DNA of 64,000 bases from Prorocentrum cordatum (lineage: Eukaryota > Sar > Dinophyceae > Prorocentrales > Prorocentraceae), in contig CAUYUJ010000159.1 in the NCBI GenBank assembly GCA_963575745.1, forward strand, positions 207,001 through 271,000. Direction: 5' to 3'. Below the pieces are notes generated by a model. It saw only the letters and a list, made by a program, of their open reading frames with translations, made no database searches and was not told the origin of the DNA. Positions 28,410-39,789 of this stretch are shown in pieces; position 1 is the stretch's first letter, and every line of letters starts with the position of its first letter. Position numbers and translations under genes: made by a program.

Positions 28410-29780
28410 ATGGCTTGGGAATACAATCCGTGGGTCAAGCAGACCGACGGTTGGCGCAATGGCGGCAAAAAGGGCGGTGGCAATGCCGGCGGCAAGGGCG
28501 GCAATACTCGTGCTGGTCGCCGTCGTGGGCGTGATGCCGATCGCCCCTCGTACAGCGTGTGCGCTTCCTGTGGCCACTGGGACTTTCACTACCACGGCAA
28601 TTGGGTGTGCAGCCGCTGTGGCGGTGACTACTTCGACGCTGGCGAGTACGGTGACTGCAAGGACCCGATGGGTGGCGACCTCGAGTCCTCAGGGCTGGCT
28701 GTGCACCTCGCGATGCTGGCGGATAAGTTCCCCGAGATGGCCCAGGATCTTCAAGCGGTGCGGGCAAAGGCTGAGGCTGCTGCCGTGCCTGCGGCTGCCG
28801 AGGCTCCGCCGCCGCCTGAGCCCGCCTCCCAGTCGGAGCTCGACAAGCGTGTTTCCGCAAAGCTCACGGAGCTATCCAAGTCGGTGGAGTCGGCTGCCCG
28901 CGCGGAGCGGATCGCGCAGGTGGCTGTCGAACAACGCTTGTCGACCGTTGTCAAGCACAAGGACGACCTGGCCAAGGCGGAGTCGGAACACGCCGAGGCC
29001 ACTCGCTACTGGCAGTCCATGGCGGCGGAGTTGCGTGACGCCATGGCTCAGAAGAACCTGTTCAACGCTGACCAGTACAAGCAGGATATCCGCCTTGAGG
29101 AGCAGCGCCTGGCCCGTGAGGCGGCCGACGCCGAGGCAGCCCGTCGCCGGGCCGCTGCTCCCGCTGTTCCTGGTGCTGTACCTGGTGGGGTGCCTGGTGG
29201 AGGCCCTCCAGGGGGCCCTGCTGCTGCCATGGGCGGCGCCGCCGCTACGGCCGCGGGGCCGCCTGCGGAGGCCGGCGCCCGCGATGGCGTTGGCCCCGCG
29301 GCGGAGGCGGGGGCCCCTCCCCTGCCCGGACTCACTGCTGCTGGCACCGTGGACTTTGCGTGGGTCGAGCAGAACCTGCACACGCTGGAGGAAGCCGACC
29401 TGGCGCGCTTCAACGGTAGGTCCGCCGTCGGCCCCGAGCAGTGGCAGGCCATGTGGCAGATGGCCAAACAGCAGCACGCCCCCGATCTGCAGATGGACGA
29501 CGGTAACTCGGATACTGCCTCTGCTGCTGGTGATGACCCTGAGTTTGTCGAGCTTCGTGACCTTCGCAAGCGGGCCGCTGATCACGGCCTCAATGCCGAC
29601 GAGTCTCGCAAGTACGGCGAGCTGGTCCAGCGCGCCGCGGACGCCCGCGCTAGTAAGCGCGCCCGCCGCGTGGTGGCCCAGCAATCGAGTAACTGTTTTG
29701 CCTCTTTCTGTCAGGCAGTGGCCGCCCAGCTTAATGCAGTCCCTATCGCTGCCGCGGCTGGAGGCCCGCAGCATTTTTAA
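28410..29780 (+). CDS. LINE ORF1 protein (zinc-ribbon, coiled-coil, Gag-like)
   Basis: 456 residues from ATG 28410, the first ATG after the spliced leader. After a Gly/Lys-rich stretch a zinc ribbon reads CASCGHWDFHYHGNWVCSRCG (two CxxC pairs, at about residues 50-70 of the protein). Then come a helical, charged region with likely coiled coils (ELDKRVSAKLTELSKSVES; DLAKAESEHAEATRYWQ), a Pro/Gly/Ala-rich linker, and a C-terminal part with VDFAWVEQNLHTLEEADLAR. It presumably binds the element RNA. The frame is intact. It overlaps the start of ORF2 by 47 nt in another phase, so ORF2 would need reinitiation or frameshifting. Confidence 0.8.
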   Translation: MAWEYNPWVKQTDGWRNGGKKGGGNAGGKGGNTRAGRRRGRDADRPSYSVCASCGHWDFHYHGNWVCSRCGGDYFDAGEYGDCKDPMGGDLESSGLAVHLAMLADKFPEMAQDLQAVRAKAEAAAVPAAAEAPPPPEPASQSELDKRVSAKLTELSKSVESAARAERIAQVAVEQRLSTVVKHKDDLAKAESEHAEATRYWQSMAAELRDAMAQKNLFNADQYKQDIRLEEQRLAREAADAEAARRRAAAPAVPGAVPGGVPGGGPPGGPAAAMGGAAATAAGPPAEAGARDGVGPAAEAGAPPLPGLTAAGTVDFAWVEQNLHTLEEADLARFNGRSAVGPEQWQAMWQMAKQQHAPDLQMDDGNSDTASAAGDDPEFVELRDLRKRAADHGLNADESRKYGELVQRAADARASKRARRVVAQQSSNCFASFCQAVAAQLNAVPIAAAAGGPQHF

Positions 29781-32700
29781 CCTTGTGCCCGCCGAGCGCC
29801 GTCGTGCGCGCTCGCGCGGTCAGCAGTTGAGCCTCCTCTTTTGCAACGTCACGTCGTGGTCGTCGCTCACCAAGGGGTTCGCTGCTACTCAGGTCTCTAA
29901 GGTTGATGCGTTTCTGATTGCTGAGCACCACGTTCGTCGAGCTAATGTTCAGCAAGCTAAGAAAGAAGCCCGTGCAATGGGATGGTCCCCGTTCTTCCAG
30001 CCTGCGGTTAATTCCCCTGGAGGAGGCACGCACGCAGGCGTTGCATTGCTGACCCAGAAGGGCCTGGCTTTCCAGAGGTTCCTGACCCAGGTCCCCGAGG
30101 TCATCCAGGTTGGCTCTGGCGTGTATTGGCTGTTTCTGGAGTTGAAGCTCAATGGCTTCTCCATGGGCATCGGTGTCTGTTACCTCGTTGCTTCGATCGG
30201 GATGGTTGGCGAAAATCTCGATAGGATGCGTGAAATATGTCAGTTTACCAGGTCCCTGTCTATTCCTTGGTTGCTCTTGGGCGATTTCAACAATTCCCCA
30301 GACCAGGTTGCTAGTTCTGGATGGTTCGAGTTGACTCGCTCTGTGCCAATTGTTCCTGATAATGTGGACTTTACTTGCAATGCCGGCGAGACGATGATTG
30401 ATTACCTTGTCTGCTCCCAGGACCTGGCCCAGGCAGTGAATGTGCAGGCTCTCTTGGACGCCCCGTTTAAGACTCACGCTTGCCTGTCTGCTACTGTGGA
30501 TGCTGAGGTTCTCCGTCTGGTCGTTGGGCGACGTTGTAAGTGTGCCTCCTTCCCACCAGCTTTTGGGCCTGATCACGTGTGGCTGCATTATGTGAACCAG
30601 GCCTTGCAGGATGACCTCGACCACCATATCCCTGTTGATGTTTCCTCGGCTCTCTTGGAACACACGCGTGAGCATCTCTCTGGGGACTTATCTCAAGCTT
30701 ACGCCTTGTGGTCAAGATCCGCCGAGTACGTGTATCTGTCTCGGGCTTGTGCTGCTGTCGACCCTGATCGTGTCTTGGGAAGGGGCCTGGGACTTCAGAG
30801 GTTTTCTGGATCGTTGAGGAGACATGGGAGGTACAAACAGAGCTTCTCTTGCCAGTACCTGTGCTTCTGGTCCCTGGTCCATACCCGTCTCTATGACTAT
30901 TGGAAGTGTCTCTGCAAGGCTGGCTCTTGGTGCCGGCATGCTGTTCAGCTTTGGTATCTTCTTGCCGGCTTGGCTGGCCAGCCGCTGCAGCACCTCGAGC
31001 CTTTGCATTCGGTCCATCAGGCGCATTGATGGGTCCAGGTGCTGGCCTACCCACCGACGACGCCTGACGACGTCAAGTGTTTGCTCGACAAGTCTGCCGA
31101 GGTATGTCAGGTTGCCTGGACTAAGGTTCGGGCTGCTAACGAGTCTGGGATTCGGGAATGGTTGAAAGCTTGTCTTCCTGGTGGGACCCCTAAGCTTCAT
31201 AGATGGCTTAAGGCTGATGATCGCGTTGTGGTCGAATATTTCAAAGGTTTTGAAGGGGTTGCGCAAACGCATGGTGATATGATGCACAATCGTGAAAAAT
31301 TTTGGGGCGAGTGGTGGACCCCCCCAAACAGACCCTCGACCTCCTCAACGCGTCCTTGACGGAGCTCCGTGCTTCTGCACAACTGGCGGTAATGGAATTT
31401 GAGGAAATGCAGGTTCGTGACCTCGTCCAGGCATGCCATTGTTTTTCGAGCTCCACGGCCCTGGGCGTGGATCAATGGTCCCCTCGCGAGTGGCTGTCTT
31501 TGCCGGGCCATGCTCTTGACGGGGTCGTGCAGATCTTTAACCGCGTGGAGAACGAGCTCATGTTCCCCACCCAGTGTCTCTTGAATCTGATGGCGATGCT
31601 CCCCAAGAGTGTGAAGGACGAGCGTGCTGTGTCCAAGTGCGCTACTCTATATCGCGTGTACTGTCGCATGCGCGGTGGTATGATTGATGAGTGGAACAAG
31701 GCACATACAGATTTTTTGGGATTGTGCAATTAAAGGTTCTTCTGCCCTCCAGAGCGCCCTACTGCGCGCTGTCTCCGATGAAGTTGCTGCCTCGCTTGGC
31801 TTTGAGTCCCTGGCCGCGCATTGGGACATTGAGAAGTTTTTTGATAGTGTCGTTGTCCCGATGCTGGTACAACTTGCGCTGAAGGCTGAATACCCATCCT
31901 GCCTGTTGTACCTCGGCCTCATTGTGCACACGTGCCCCCGCGTGCTCGAAGTCGAGGGCACCTTGTCGCAGGTGATTTCTACTGGCAGTTCTATTCTGGC
32001 AGGTTGCACGCAGTCTATGCCCTGGGTGAAGGCGTTGTTGCATGATGTGCTTGAGCGTGCGCATTATCGAGTTCCACATGTTCCTGTTAAGTCGTACGTT
32101 GACGATATCACGCAGTACGCGCACGGCACGGTTACGCACCTAGTGAAGGTCGCTCCTCAGGCTGTGTTCTCCTTCTTCCAGGACGTCAAGTCCATTGGTT
32201 GCAAGGTCTCGTCCAAGAGCGCTGTGGTTGTTTCCTCTGCTGCTTTGGCTAAGGCTGCCCTTTCAGAGTTCCGGAAGCTGGGGATCCCCCTGAAGGTTTC
32301 CGAGGCCATGAAGGATTTGGGGGTGATGACTACGGCTGGGAGGAGGAGGTGTACGTTCAAGGTCCGCATGAGACGGCGAGTTGCTTTCATGGGAGGCCGT
32401 AAGTTGCAGTACTTGGCCCGCTTGTGTGGCCGATCTCGAAAGTTGTTCAAACCGGGGGTTTTGAGCGTTGGCACTTGGAGTCATAGTGTTCTCGGTTTGC
32501 CGCCGTCCGAGGTTCAGGCTTTTCGGGCCTCTGCTGCAAAATGCTCTGGCTATTGGTCTTCAGGGGCTTGCACGTCTACCGTTCTGGCTCTCCGTCATCA
32601 GTATAGTGACGACCCTGCGTACAGGCTTAGGCGTGAGCAGCTCCAGGCGCTCCTCAGTGTTTGGCACGGCCTGTCTCAGGGTATGCGTAATGGAGTGTCT

Positions 32701-34434
32701 CGTACCTGGAGCAGGTTGCGGGGCGAGCTGCTCGCCATTCCTGCTAACCGGCGCTGGCGGACCGTCAAAGGCCCTATCGCTGCTGTGATCTGTACCCTCT
32801 TGGACTTAGGGTGGGCCCCAGATTCGCCCACTCGATGGGCTACCCCCACCATGATGCTTGACTCCGCGGCCCCCGACTTCCTCTTCCATCTCGACGCTTG
32901 TGTGAAGCAGACTGTTGCTCATATGACTTGGACGGGGGCTTCAAATCATCATTGTGGTGTGGGGTTGGAAGGTGGAGTTGATTTTACCGTGTTTCGTCGT
33001 ATACATGCGCAGTTGGTCAAGGATGGGGCCCAGCAAGATGCCGCTCTTCTCTGCTGCATTGTTACCAGTGGCTGCTGGCCCGAAGCCAGGCTTCGTCAGG
33101 CTGGCTATCTGTCTAGTGGTATCTGTCAGCGCTGTGGAGTAGCGCAGGAAACGATGATGCACAGGGTATGGCAGTGCAAGTGTAACGATGAGATTGACAC
33201 GAATGCACTTCACGATTCTACCCACCTTTGCAATGTTGCCCTGAGTGCTGCTAGTCATGAGAGTGCTTTCTGGACCCGTGGGTTACCGACTTTGGCTGCC
33301 GCTGTGAATCAGATCCCCCCGCCGACCTCGCAGACGTTCGGATGGGGTGTCCTGGCGCATGGGGTCGTCGTATCTGGAGGCACCTGGGGGCTGGACGGGT
33401 CTGGAGGCAAATGGGCTAAAGACTGGAGGCTTCGCCGATGTGGGTGGGCTATGGTTCGTCTGGATGCCAACAGTGTTCCTGGTAATTATCAGTTTGACGG
33501 GGTGATGTGTGGCACCCTCCCCACCATCGATCAGAGCAGCCCCAGAGCGGAGCTGTACGCATTCCTGATGCTGATCGTCTACACGACGGGCGACATCCTG
33601 GCGTACTCGGATTACCTCCCCTTGGTCCGTGCTCTCAGGCGCCCTCGGTCGTCTATAGCTCAGTCCTCGCCTATGCTCGACCTTTGGTGCCTTATCTGGG
33701 ATCGCCTGGGCAATCGCCCCGGTCATGTTGAGGTGCTCTGGACCAAATCGCATGCCACGGCTTCTTTGAGAGAGGCTTGGGGCCTTTCGGAGGCCGAGCA
33801 TTTTTTGAATTCGTGTGCTGACTATTTTGCTGGAGTGGCTGCTGCCAACGGAGAGGTGGATCCCGAATACGTCAGGCTGATTTCTGATGTGGATTTGCTG
33901 ACTTCCCAAGTTCTGTATAGGTTGCTCGATGTGAACCGGGAAGTCAGCATCACCTGCTCCCGAAATAAGGCCGATCGCGTTGGTCGGCAGCCTTCCCGTC
34001 CTCGGGCAGTGCCTACCGAGGCGACCCGTCGGCTGCGGCTCCTCGCCGCTGGCCATGCCCCTGTCAAGTCTAAAGGCCTGTTTCGGTGTCAGGTGTGCAA
34101 TCGTAAGTTCCTTGCCTTCCGTGGCAGGCTCTGTGACTTCAATCCTGGGAGGTGCGTTGGACCACCCCCAATGCGGGATGGCCCTGCTGCTGCGCCCGGC
34201 CACCCATCCTTCCCCCGAGCCCATTCGTCTCACAAGTTGAGTGTGCTCCGAGGGGTCTTGTATTGCACTGTTTGCGGTCGCTATTGTGTTGACACGGCTC
34301 AGCTCCTGGCGGAGCAATGTCCCCCCACTTTGGAGCCCCCTCGGCCGCCCTCTAAAGCGGGGCTGTCTGTCTTGTCGCGTCTCTCTCGAGGGCTGCCGCC
34401 GAAGAGCGGATCTTCCTTCCCTGCGAGAGGCTGA
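29734..34434 (+). pseudogene. LINE ORF2: APE endonuclease, reverse transcriptase, zinc finger, RNase H, C-terminal zinc fingers (frame-damaged)
   Basis: ATG 29734. The endonuclease part (about 29830-30550) shows CNVTSW, AEHHV (catalytic Glu), GDFNNSPD, TMIDYLVCS and FKTHACL (catalytic His). RT, from about 31330: ALGVDQWSPREW, motif A WDIEKFFDSV, motif B STGSSILAGCTQSMPW, motif C SYVDD at about 32091-32105. A CxxC-H-C knuckle follows (CQRCGVAQETMMHRVWQC). RNase H (33380-33850): LDGSGG, SPRAELYAF, AYSDYLPLV, TKSHAT and NSCADYF, giving D-E-D-H-D. Two CxxC-type fingers close the protein. Lesions: in-frame TGA at 31027-31029; a one-base deletion-like shift at the C7 run 31319-31325; a compensating shift at the T6 run 31712-31717. 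The last two could be sequencing errors. The long frame before 29734 in the ORF2 phase is a shadow of ORF1. Confidence 0.85.
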
Positions 34435-34653
34435 GACGGACCTGTCTGCCCGCCTCCTGACGGAGGACAACATGGGGAGCTGGACCCAAAACGGGCCCGC
34501 CGGCGGGCCCAGAATGGGCCCAGCCCCGCATGGCGCTGTGTGATCGGGTGGTGGCGTAGGTGGTACGGGCCCAATCATAAGGTTGCGCCACCCACCCTGC
34601 TGACAGAGGGTCCATGTCCATCAGGGAAGGCCCACCAGAGCAAGATCAAAAGA

Positions 34654-34745
34654 TTCCTCCTCCTGTTCTTCCTCCTCCTCCTCCTCCTCCTCCTCCTCCT
34701 CTTCCTCCTCCTCTCCTCCTCTCCACCTCTTTCCCTTCCCCTTTA
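34654..34745 (+). repeat. right target-site duplication and (TCC)n microsatellite
   Basis: 34654-34668 repeats 28217-28231 exactly and is followed by a long TCC array to about 34740. Before insertion the site was evidently this microsatellite. Confidence 0.8.
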
Positions 34746-35100
34746 ACTTATATTAGTGGTAGTGGATAACAGGCCCATCAATGTTGGTGACCTCTTGCCA
34801 ACTGGCACCACTTTGAGGCAAAATTGGGGACCCTATGGTATGGGCCTGCCCCGCGTCGTTGCAGGATTTGGCCTCCGCCCCCCCAGCGCCCCGTTCGGCC
34901 CATGACCCAATCGACTATGACCCTCACGCGCCCGGCAATGGGCCCCTCGTCATCCTCGCCATCCCCCTCTCTTGCCCCACCTCCTCGTTCACATTGCCCT
35001 GTTTCTCGGTCGATCGCCCTCAAATTTATCTCCCTGGCCTTCCTCACCCTGCGCCCCCTCCCCACGAGCCTTCCCGCCCCTGCACTTTTCTATTATATTT
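34746..35100. other. no gene seen
   Basis: Unique sequence between two LINEs. Overlapping frames, no motif. It ends in an AT-rich tract at the 5' boundary of the next LINE. Confidence 0.4.
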
Positions 35101-35211
35101 ATACATATATATATATAGCTCTGGCTCGAGTTTCTCGGAGTTCACCAGAGCGTGGATAATATGCCCACTGTCCTGAAAGTCGGGCTTCTATGTCACACAC
35201 TGACAGCCTGC

Positions 35212-38200
35212 ATGCGTCTCATTTCTTGGAATCCGATGTCCTTCAAGATTATGACAAACTCCTGGAGATTTCTAGGGAGCTCGAACACATAGATGCCGTC
35301 CTCCTCTCTGGAACGCAGGCCAAGACCATGTCCTCCTACGAGACGCACTCGACAGCGGAATTTCTCATTGGCATCGCAGTAATAAGAACACGACAGGCAA
35401 CAAATCATGTGGCACCGAGATTTGGCTGAGCAGACGATGGTTTCGGAAGACCCACATAGTCAAGATCTGGCAGCCCCCACCCGCTCTCCGCGGCCGTGTA
35501 GGCGCTACGCGCGTGAAGAGCGCACTGTTCGACTTCACCTCCATCAAAGCAGACTTCCCTCCGAGATCGCAGCGCATCGCTACTGCCTCAAAGAACGAAG
35601 TCATCATCGACAAAATGCTCAGCTATCTGCACGACATCATCGCGAATTTGCCGAACCGTACTTGCGCATTCATCGGCACCGACCTGAACGACAGCCTCGC
35701 GCGCACCAGCTCGACAGAGGACGACGATGCCACCATAGGTGACCCCATGCATACGGACAGCAGCACTATGCGGGCGAAGCTTTCCATACGTTCTTGAAAG
35801 ACTACGCCCTGTGCGCGACGAACACGCACTACCCGTGCGGCCCTACTTATCACGGCCTACGAGGGCACTCGAGCTACATCGATTACCTGGTGATGCCGAT
35901 ACGCTATCTACCGCGAGTACGTCGCCATAACATCGCTTACCGCCTGACCAAACGACTCCGAGCATTTCCGTCTCAACGACTACTGGATCACATGATGCTG
36001 TACATCGATGTGGACTGCACCCTAACATACGACAAACCTCAGACAACGCCGCAGTGGGACTACACACGCATATTCTTGGCCTGGAAAGATGAACGATTCT
36101 CCGAATGGGCGAAGCAGCTACGCGACGACATTGAGTCTGACCTGTCTAACTACCTCAATGAGAACGGCTACCGTGATATGGCAGACTGGGCTGAAAGACG
36201 CACGATGGAGTCGGGATGGCAGCTATTGATATCTAAGATACGCACGCGAGCTCTAGAGTATTTTGAAGCAAAGAAGTCCACGACCGAGCTAGAATACCAG
36301 CAGCTAGCAGAGCAACGACGTCAAGCACTACATGCACGCACACAGGCTCGGCAGAACTTAACAGACGACCTAGAAGACACGCTTGCTCTGCACCGCTGCA
36401 GGGCAGCCTGCAAAAAACTTCGACGCCGACTACGTGACCTCCGAGACGAACAGCACTTTCGCGAACTACAGCAAGCTGATGAGGCAGGACTGGAAGCAGA
36501 AGTCTGGCGAGCTTGTCGACGCCTTGCAGGCAATGGAAAGGGCCCTGACAAACGCTGCTACTTTGATCTGCCCGACGCTCGCCCCTCTGTTCAAACATGG
36601 ACTGAAGATACGGCACTTCCTGGCGCGGAAGGAGGAATGGAAGCGGCACCGATTGATATCGAGCACTTCATCGACACCGCTGCGTCAAACGACGAGCGTT
36701 TCTGCCCTTCTGCACATCAGTGGAGACACGTCCAGTACGACTTCGACGCGATCAAACGCCAGCTACGGATGCATTGCAAACGCCGACAAGCTGCTCCCGA
36801 ATGGTCGCTACCTGCAGAGATCTGGTCTCTCTTGCTCGTCGATAGAAGTGAGGACCGCAAAAAAGACGGCAGCCATGAGTACGACCACGCGGTGATCTCC
36901 CCTGGCCCCCTCCTCGGCGATGCGATTCTTACACAACTTGCTGCGGTTCGTCAACACCAACGGCTCAATGCTTGGTGGAACCTTTCTCAGACCTATCAAG
37001 TAAGCAAGATGAACAATAAACCACGTACTCGAGGCACTCGATTACTACACGGATTATGCACGTTCGGAAAGACATGGGTTGCTTCAAGACAGTCTCTCGC
37101 GTCCACACCATTGCACGATACTGAGCACGGCTACGCGCGTGCACGTTCACGCTCAGCAGCGATCACAGTCGGCTTAGCACTGCAGTGGCGCCTCACCAAG
37201 CAGCAACGAAGCCACGTCACCACGAAGCACGACATGACTAACGCCTTCGCCCCGGTGAACCATTCCCACCTCGACGACGCCGTGGACAAGATATACCTCC
37301 CTGGAGACTGTGCGATCATGAAAGGCAGGCATCGTCGAGCAGCCTGTGTGATTAGCGACGGGATTGACACTCAGGGATACCAGAACACCGTAGGCTGCTT
37401 CATGGGAGATGACGATGCTGCGGTCAAGTCCCGCGCGGCCTTCACGCAGCCCACCACTGAATGGAATGATGCACTTACTACCGATACCAGCACATCGATG
37501 ATTGCGGGGTGCGAGTTCACTGGCACAAACGTCGACCTCAGCGTCCGCAGGTACGCCGACGACCTCACCAAGACCCACATGTGTCACGATGCGCAGATGG
37601 CGGCCTACAAAGTTCAACAATCCGACCAGATCCTGAATGACAAGGTGCGCTCCATCGGACTGCAGCAGAATGCGGCGAAAAAGGCTCTTCTGCCGACGTT
37701 TGTCGGCACTGGCGCTCACAGATACGCACGCGCCCTGCATCATCGCAAGATACCAGTTGACGGCGAAATTCATTCCTCGACCCTGTTCTTAGGCTCCATC
37801 ATGCAGGCTAACGGCCACAACCACGCCGAGGTCAGGGAACGGTGTATCGCTACGGCTCGCGGTTGGCGCAGTATGGGACGTTTCTGGAAGAATTGCCGAT
37901 ATTTGAGACGTCGGAAAATGGTTTTCAGAAGTCAGGTCTTATCGGCCGCTACCTCTGGACTTGAAGCACGTGTACTGACAAAGACACAACTCGATCATAT
38001 AGACGCCTGTGTAGCTCGTTGCGCCCGTGCCCTACTTCAAGGTACCGCATATATCGAGCAGTCCGCCGACGACGACGCCATCTTTGGCACCACCGAAGTT
38101 GTTCGCAATATCTCATCTTATGCGGTCTGGAAAAAATTGAAGATGGTACCGCCCTCCCTGGACATACAGATCGTGCGCATCAAGCGATGGCAACGCGTTG

Positions 38201-39010
38201 CACGAGAACCTGACCATCACGCTCAACTACTAGCCTGTGTTTTTGGCAAACTACTATGCGAGTCCACGACGACGTTGGACTTCCCCGGGGCCCCTGTACA
38301 CACAGCCTCTACATACAACGCTCGTGGCCCCCCAGATGGTAACGGCCCCACACATATGACCAACCCTTGGCGCAAGCAGTTCTTTGATGACATGAAGTTG
38401 CTGAATGTATTTGCAGACGGACGAGCATGCCTAGACGTCATTGGCGACGATCTGCTCGACATTTTTCGACCGACACCTGGTCGAGACGTGTTTATCAAGC
38501 TAACGATTGCACGTGTACGAAAGTGGTGGATTGCACAGCCCGCCCCACCACCCCGCAGTGCTCCAGATGCAACTGTCGCCTGGAGTAGCACCCACACGCG
38601 TGGCCTTCTATGCGAGGATGGAGCGTTATGCCTATTCACGGCCGAAACAAAACAAGCGCTCCGAGTACACCAAACGATGAGTGGGGAGGGGGGCGAGCAC
38701 GGACGAATATGCGAGCATGCGAGATTCACGATTACGAACCAATGCCCTAACTGCCGATCGACCTTCGCGAGCCGGCAGACTGCGATCAATCATCTTGCTG
38801 CTGCTTATCGTTCTGGGAGATGCCAAAAACACCGCTCTGTTTACAACTTCGAGGTGAACGATCCTCCGCAGCTGTTTTGCCCAAGTGACGTATGCGAGCA
38901 CACCTTCGCTACCCTCGGCGAGTTGCAAGCTCACATTGCGACAGAACACCTTCCCGAACCTCGCCCTCGTGTCGCGGATGAGCTCACTGCCCAACGCTGG
39001 AGAGCACGCA
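35212..39010 (+). pseudogene. LINE-2 endonuclease and reverse transcriptase polyprotein
   Basis: The endonuclease is spread over three frames: MRLISWNPMSF from 35212, DYDKLLEISRELEHIDAVLL SGTQ to about 35320, then GTEIWLSRRW ... ALFDFTSIKADF to about 35797, implying at least three frameshifts. From 35794 a frame is open for 1,482 codons, though its real end is probably near 39010. IDYLVMP (endonuclease end) lies at about 35880. RT motif A is KHDMTNAFAPVNHSHLD (about 37225-37275), a motif-B-like segment is QNTVGCFMGDDDAA, and motif C is RRYADD (about 37546-37563). Two C2H2-type fingers follow: CPNCRSTFASRQTAINH and CPSDVCEHTFATLGELQAH. No RNase H is evident. Without an intact endonuclease this copy is probably dead. 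Confidence 0.75.
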
Positions 39011-39778
39011 GGCGCAGCCGCGGCAGATGCGACACAGCCTGCTCACAAGTCCCGACGCCGCCAGCCCACCGGCCGTGGAAACCAACAGAATGGGTCGAAG
39101 TCCAAGATGGTGGACCTGCAGTCACTCGAACTGGAGGAGATGGAACCGAAGGATATTCAGCTCATGTTTCCCATTGTCATGAAGCTACTACTCAACGTTG
39201 CGATGAGGCAGCGCCAGACCGACGCCATACTGATCAAGACGTACCTCGTCTCACCTGGCACGAAAAGCGTCGTGGCGATCAGAGCTCGAGTTCGCGCATG
39301 GGTAAAAAGAGCCGAGGCGATACGAAGTACGACGACGGCAACGCATATCGATGCGGAGATGGCGAAGATCGGCGCGATCAGCACCGCAGCCTTCGCAGGC
39401 CTGCTCGAAGGTCTCCATCAGGAAGGCGCGTCCGTCGGCGGCCTCAACCAACAGAACCTGACAGCGCTGGGCGAGAAGCTGAAGACCATGGACATCAAGC
39501 AGATCGTCGAGCTCGCCCCGCTCGTGAAGGCCAGCAACACGCACGACGCCGCGCAGTGCAAGCTTCAGATCAGCCTCTACCCCAAGAACGACGTCGACCT
39601 CAGCGTGATCCACGAATCTCTCATCCAGACGGGGGCGATCTACAAGCCAGGGCAGGGTCCGATGGTGCACATGGAGAGGATCCTTCACACGAAGCTGACG
39701 CAGTTAATTCCAACGCCTTCAACTGGGATAGACATAGTTGTGCGCTATGGGACAATTGTATTCCGAAGAATACTGTGA
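38978..39778 (+). CDS. extra ORF downstream of the LINE-2 RT, unknown
   Basis: 267 codons in a different phase from the RT frame, with an ATG at 38978 overlapping the end of the RT polyprotein just after its second zinc finger. The protein has a basic N-terminus (KSRRRQPTGRGNQQNG), then a compact helical domain (LEEMEPKDIQLMFPIVMKLL, RQRQTDAILIKTYLVSPGTK, LTALGEKLKTMDIKQIVELA) and a C-terminal part with CKLQISLYPKNDVDLSV and HMERILHTKLTQLI. The coding quality is far better than that of the overlapping frame. It could act as a Gag-like RNA-binding protein placed after the RT rather than before it. No family is assigned with certainty. Confidence 0.6.
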   Translation: MSSLPNAGEHAGAAAADATQPAHKSRRRQPTGRGNQQNGSKSKMVDLQSLELEEMEPKDIQLMFPIVMKLLLNVAMRQRQTDAILIKTYLVSPGTKSVVAIRARVRAWVKRAEAIRSTTTATHIDAEMAKIGAISTAAFAGLLEGLHQEGASVGGLNQQNLTALGEKLKTMDIKQIVELAPLVKASNTHDAAQCKLQISLYPKNDVDLSVIHESLIQTGAIYKPGQGPMVHMERILHTKLTQLIPTPSTGIDIVVRYGTIVFRRIL

Positions 39779-39789
39779 CGACAGGCAGG

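Larger units (their letters stand above)
28232..34653 (+). mobile_element. full-length LINE (non-LTR retrotransposon) with DinoSL 5' end
   Basis: About 6.4 kb, in order: spliced leader (28232-28252), 5' UTR to 28409, ORF1 (28410-29780), overlapping ORF2 (29734-34434) and 3' UTR to 34653, bounded by a 15-bp target-site duplication. There is no poly(A) tail; the 3' end reads AAGATCAAAAGA. The insertion site is a TCC-rich microsatellite. Intact ends and a perfect duplication suggest a recent insertion, although ORF2 has three lesions. No LTR is present. The APE endonuclease plus RNase H domain set is typical of I/Jockey-like or related LINE groups. Confidence 0.88.

Noticed and set aside
28321-29730. 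N-terminal 470 codons of a 902-codon plus-strand frame
   Set aside because: It is the shadow of LINE ORF1 in another phase, Arg/Pro/Ser-rich without motifs. Real coding in this phase starts around 29734.
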